DNA of 64,000 bases from Desulfobacterales bacterium (GTDB lineage Bacteria; Desulfobacterota; Desulfobacteria; Desulfobacterales; JAFDDL01): contig JAVEYW010000003.1 of the NCBI GenBank assembly GCA_034003325.1, positions 62,001-126,000 of the forward strand, given 5' to 3'. Positions 63,431 through 64,000 of the stretch are shown piece after piece; within the stretch, counting starts at the first letter, position 1, and each line of letters begins with the position of its first letter. The notes under the pieces are model-generated. The model searched no databases. It saw only the letters and a program-made list of their open reading frames with translations, and was not told the origin of the DNA. The translations under genes were made by a program, and so were the position numbers.

Positions 63431-63910
63431 CTAATTTCCCTCTTTGGGATGGCATTCAATACAACCGGTTGGCCCGGTTTTAGGCAACTCGGCGGTCAAC
63501 TGGGTCTTCGAAAGTTCAAGCGCTTTATTTTCTTGCTTAATCTGTTTGTGACAGCCGATACATAGCTCATGATAGGCTTTTTTATAATATTTCAAAGCCA
63601 GTTTGTCAGGTGAAGTATCTGCGTCGGCCGTTTGCGGCGTTTTAAGCTGGTCATGACATCCCGATGTTGTGCAGTTCTGAACCGTCTCTTTTCCAGTCCA
63701 TGTATGGTGGCAACGCTGGCAGGCATAGCTGAAATGAGTGCCATGAGGAAATTCAACCGATGCCCTGAGCTGCTCAGCCCCACTGAGCGGCTCAAGCGTC
63801 AGGACCTGCATCGGAATACACAATTCATCCAATTCCTCGGAAACCGCAACTGAAAAACATACAGCCGTCGACAAAACTACGCACAGAACCACCAAACCTA
63901 TGCTACGCAT
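63431..63910 (-). CDS. Tetrahaem cytochrome c3-like protein
   Basis: A 159-residue exported protein with a signal peptide (LVVLCVVLSTAVCFSVA). Four haem sites are visible: CQRCHH, CTTSGCH (the wider CX4CH spacing typical of c3), CIGCH and CIECH. HGTHF supplies axial ligands. Such cytochromes carry electrons in the periplasm of sulfate and metal reducers. The length is slightly over a simple c3. It is the last gene of the window and a main taxonomic hint. Confidence 0.9.
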   Translation of the reverse strand: MRSIGLVVLCVVLSTAVCFSVAVSEELDELCIPMQVLTLEPLSGAEQLRASVEFPHGTHFSYACQRCHHTWTGKETVQNCTTSGCHDQLKTPQTADADTSPDKLALKYYKKAYHELCIGCHKQIKQENKALELSKTQLTAELPKTGPTGCIECHPKEGN

Positions 63911-64000
63911 CCTCTTCCTCCTAAATTAAAGCTTAAGTTCCCATATATTATCATTGGCTCCAAGGCGGTTTCTATAGTATGTCTTTAAAAAACTTTCAAT

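Overview
The window looks like a chromosomal segment of a strictly anaerobic Desulfobacterota organism, most likely a sulfate reducer of the Desulfobacterales type. This rests on a four-haem cytochrome c3-like protein, cobamide salvage with a CbiR-type remodelling enzyme, TRAP transport, hemerythrin, DUF3786 proteins and many small anaerobe-type regulators. The assignment is an inference from gene content; there is no 16S rRNA gene here.

Layout. 1-4 kb: the start of a membrane glycosyltransferase that runs off the left edge, a small coiled-coil protein, a SYLF-domain protein, and a lipoprotein/SleB cell-wall hydrolase split by a frameshift in a run of seven C. 4-8 kb: a corrinoid operon (cobQ-cobU-cobS-cbiR) behind a promoter, cobalamin riboswitch and terminator. 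8.4-11.2 kb: FmdB-like protein and a DUF3786/MBL/cupin/VOC operon. 11.5-16.6 kb: hisS-aspS, and panB with a DUF2520 dehydrogenase that may supply the missing ketopantoate reductase. 16.7-28.6 kb: PreP-like protease, rsmA, a divergent GAPDH, a 1393-residue PEP/pyruvate-binding protein and an HD-GYP protein. 28.7-36.9 kb: second DUF3786, a TRAP transporter, and a group of small redox or metabolic enzymes. 37-39.3 kb: tRNA-Arg(ACG) divergent from tadA, then purA and tRNA-Pro(CGG). 39.5-43.2 kb: an accessory stretch with transposon remnants, a probable acquired DUF2784 gene between 20-bp direct repeats, and a dispersed palindromic repeat. 43.4-45.9 kb: c-type cytochrome, PAS/HD-GYP protein, unknown protein. 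46-60 kb: recD, recB and recC, an M19 dipeptidase, a repeat peptide, a B12-type radical SAM enzyme, and divergently sbcB. 60-64 kb: omega-amidase and methionine aminotransferase (a transaminase/amidase pair), KhpA, a small membrane protein, and cytochrome c3.

The most interesting system is at 55.0-58.4 kb on the minus strand. It holds a 683-residue protein with an N-terminal B12-binding-like domain, a radical SAM core (CxxxCxxC) and a C-terminal PqqD-like recognition domain. It is followed after 18 bp by a 61-residue peptide with a 16-residue leader and nine exact pentapeptide repeats of type C-H-A-P-S. A strong terminator and an M19 dipeptidase follow, and the frame continues into recCBD. 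Synonymous codons vary between repeats while Cys, His and Pro do not, so the pattern is under selection. I read it as a ribosomally made, radical-SAM-modified peptide (RiPP) with a multi-copy core, of a family I do not recognise.
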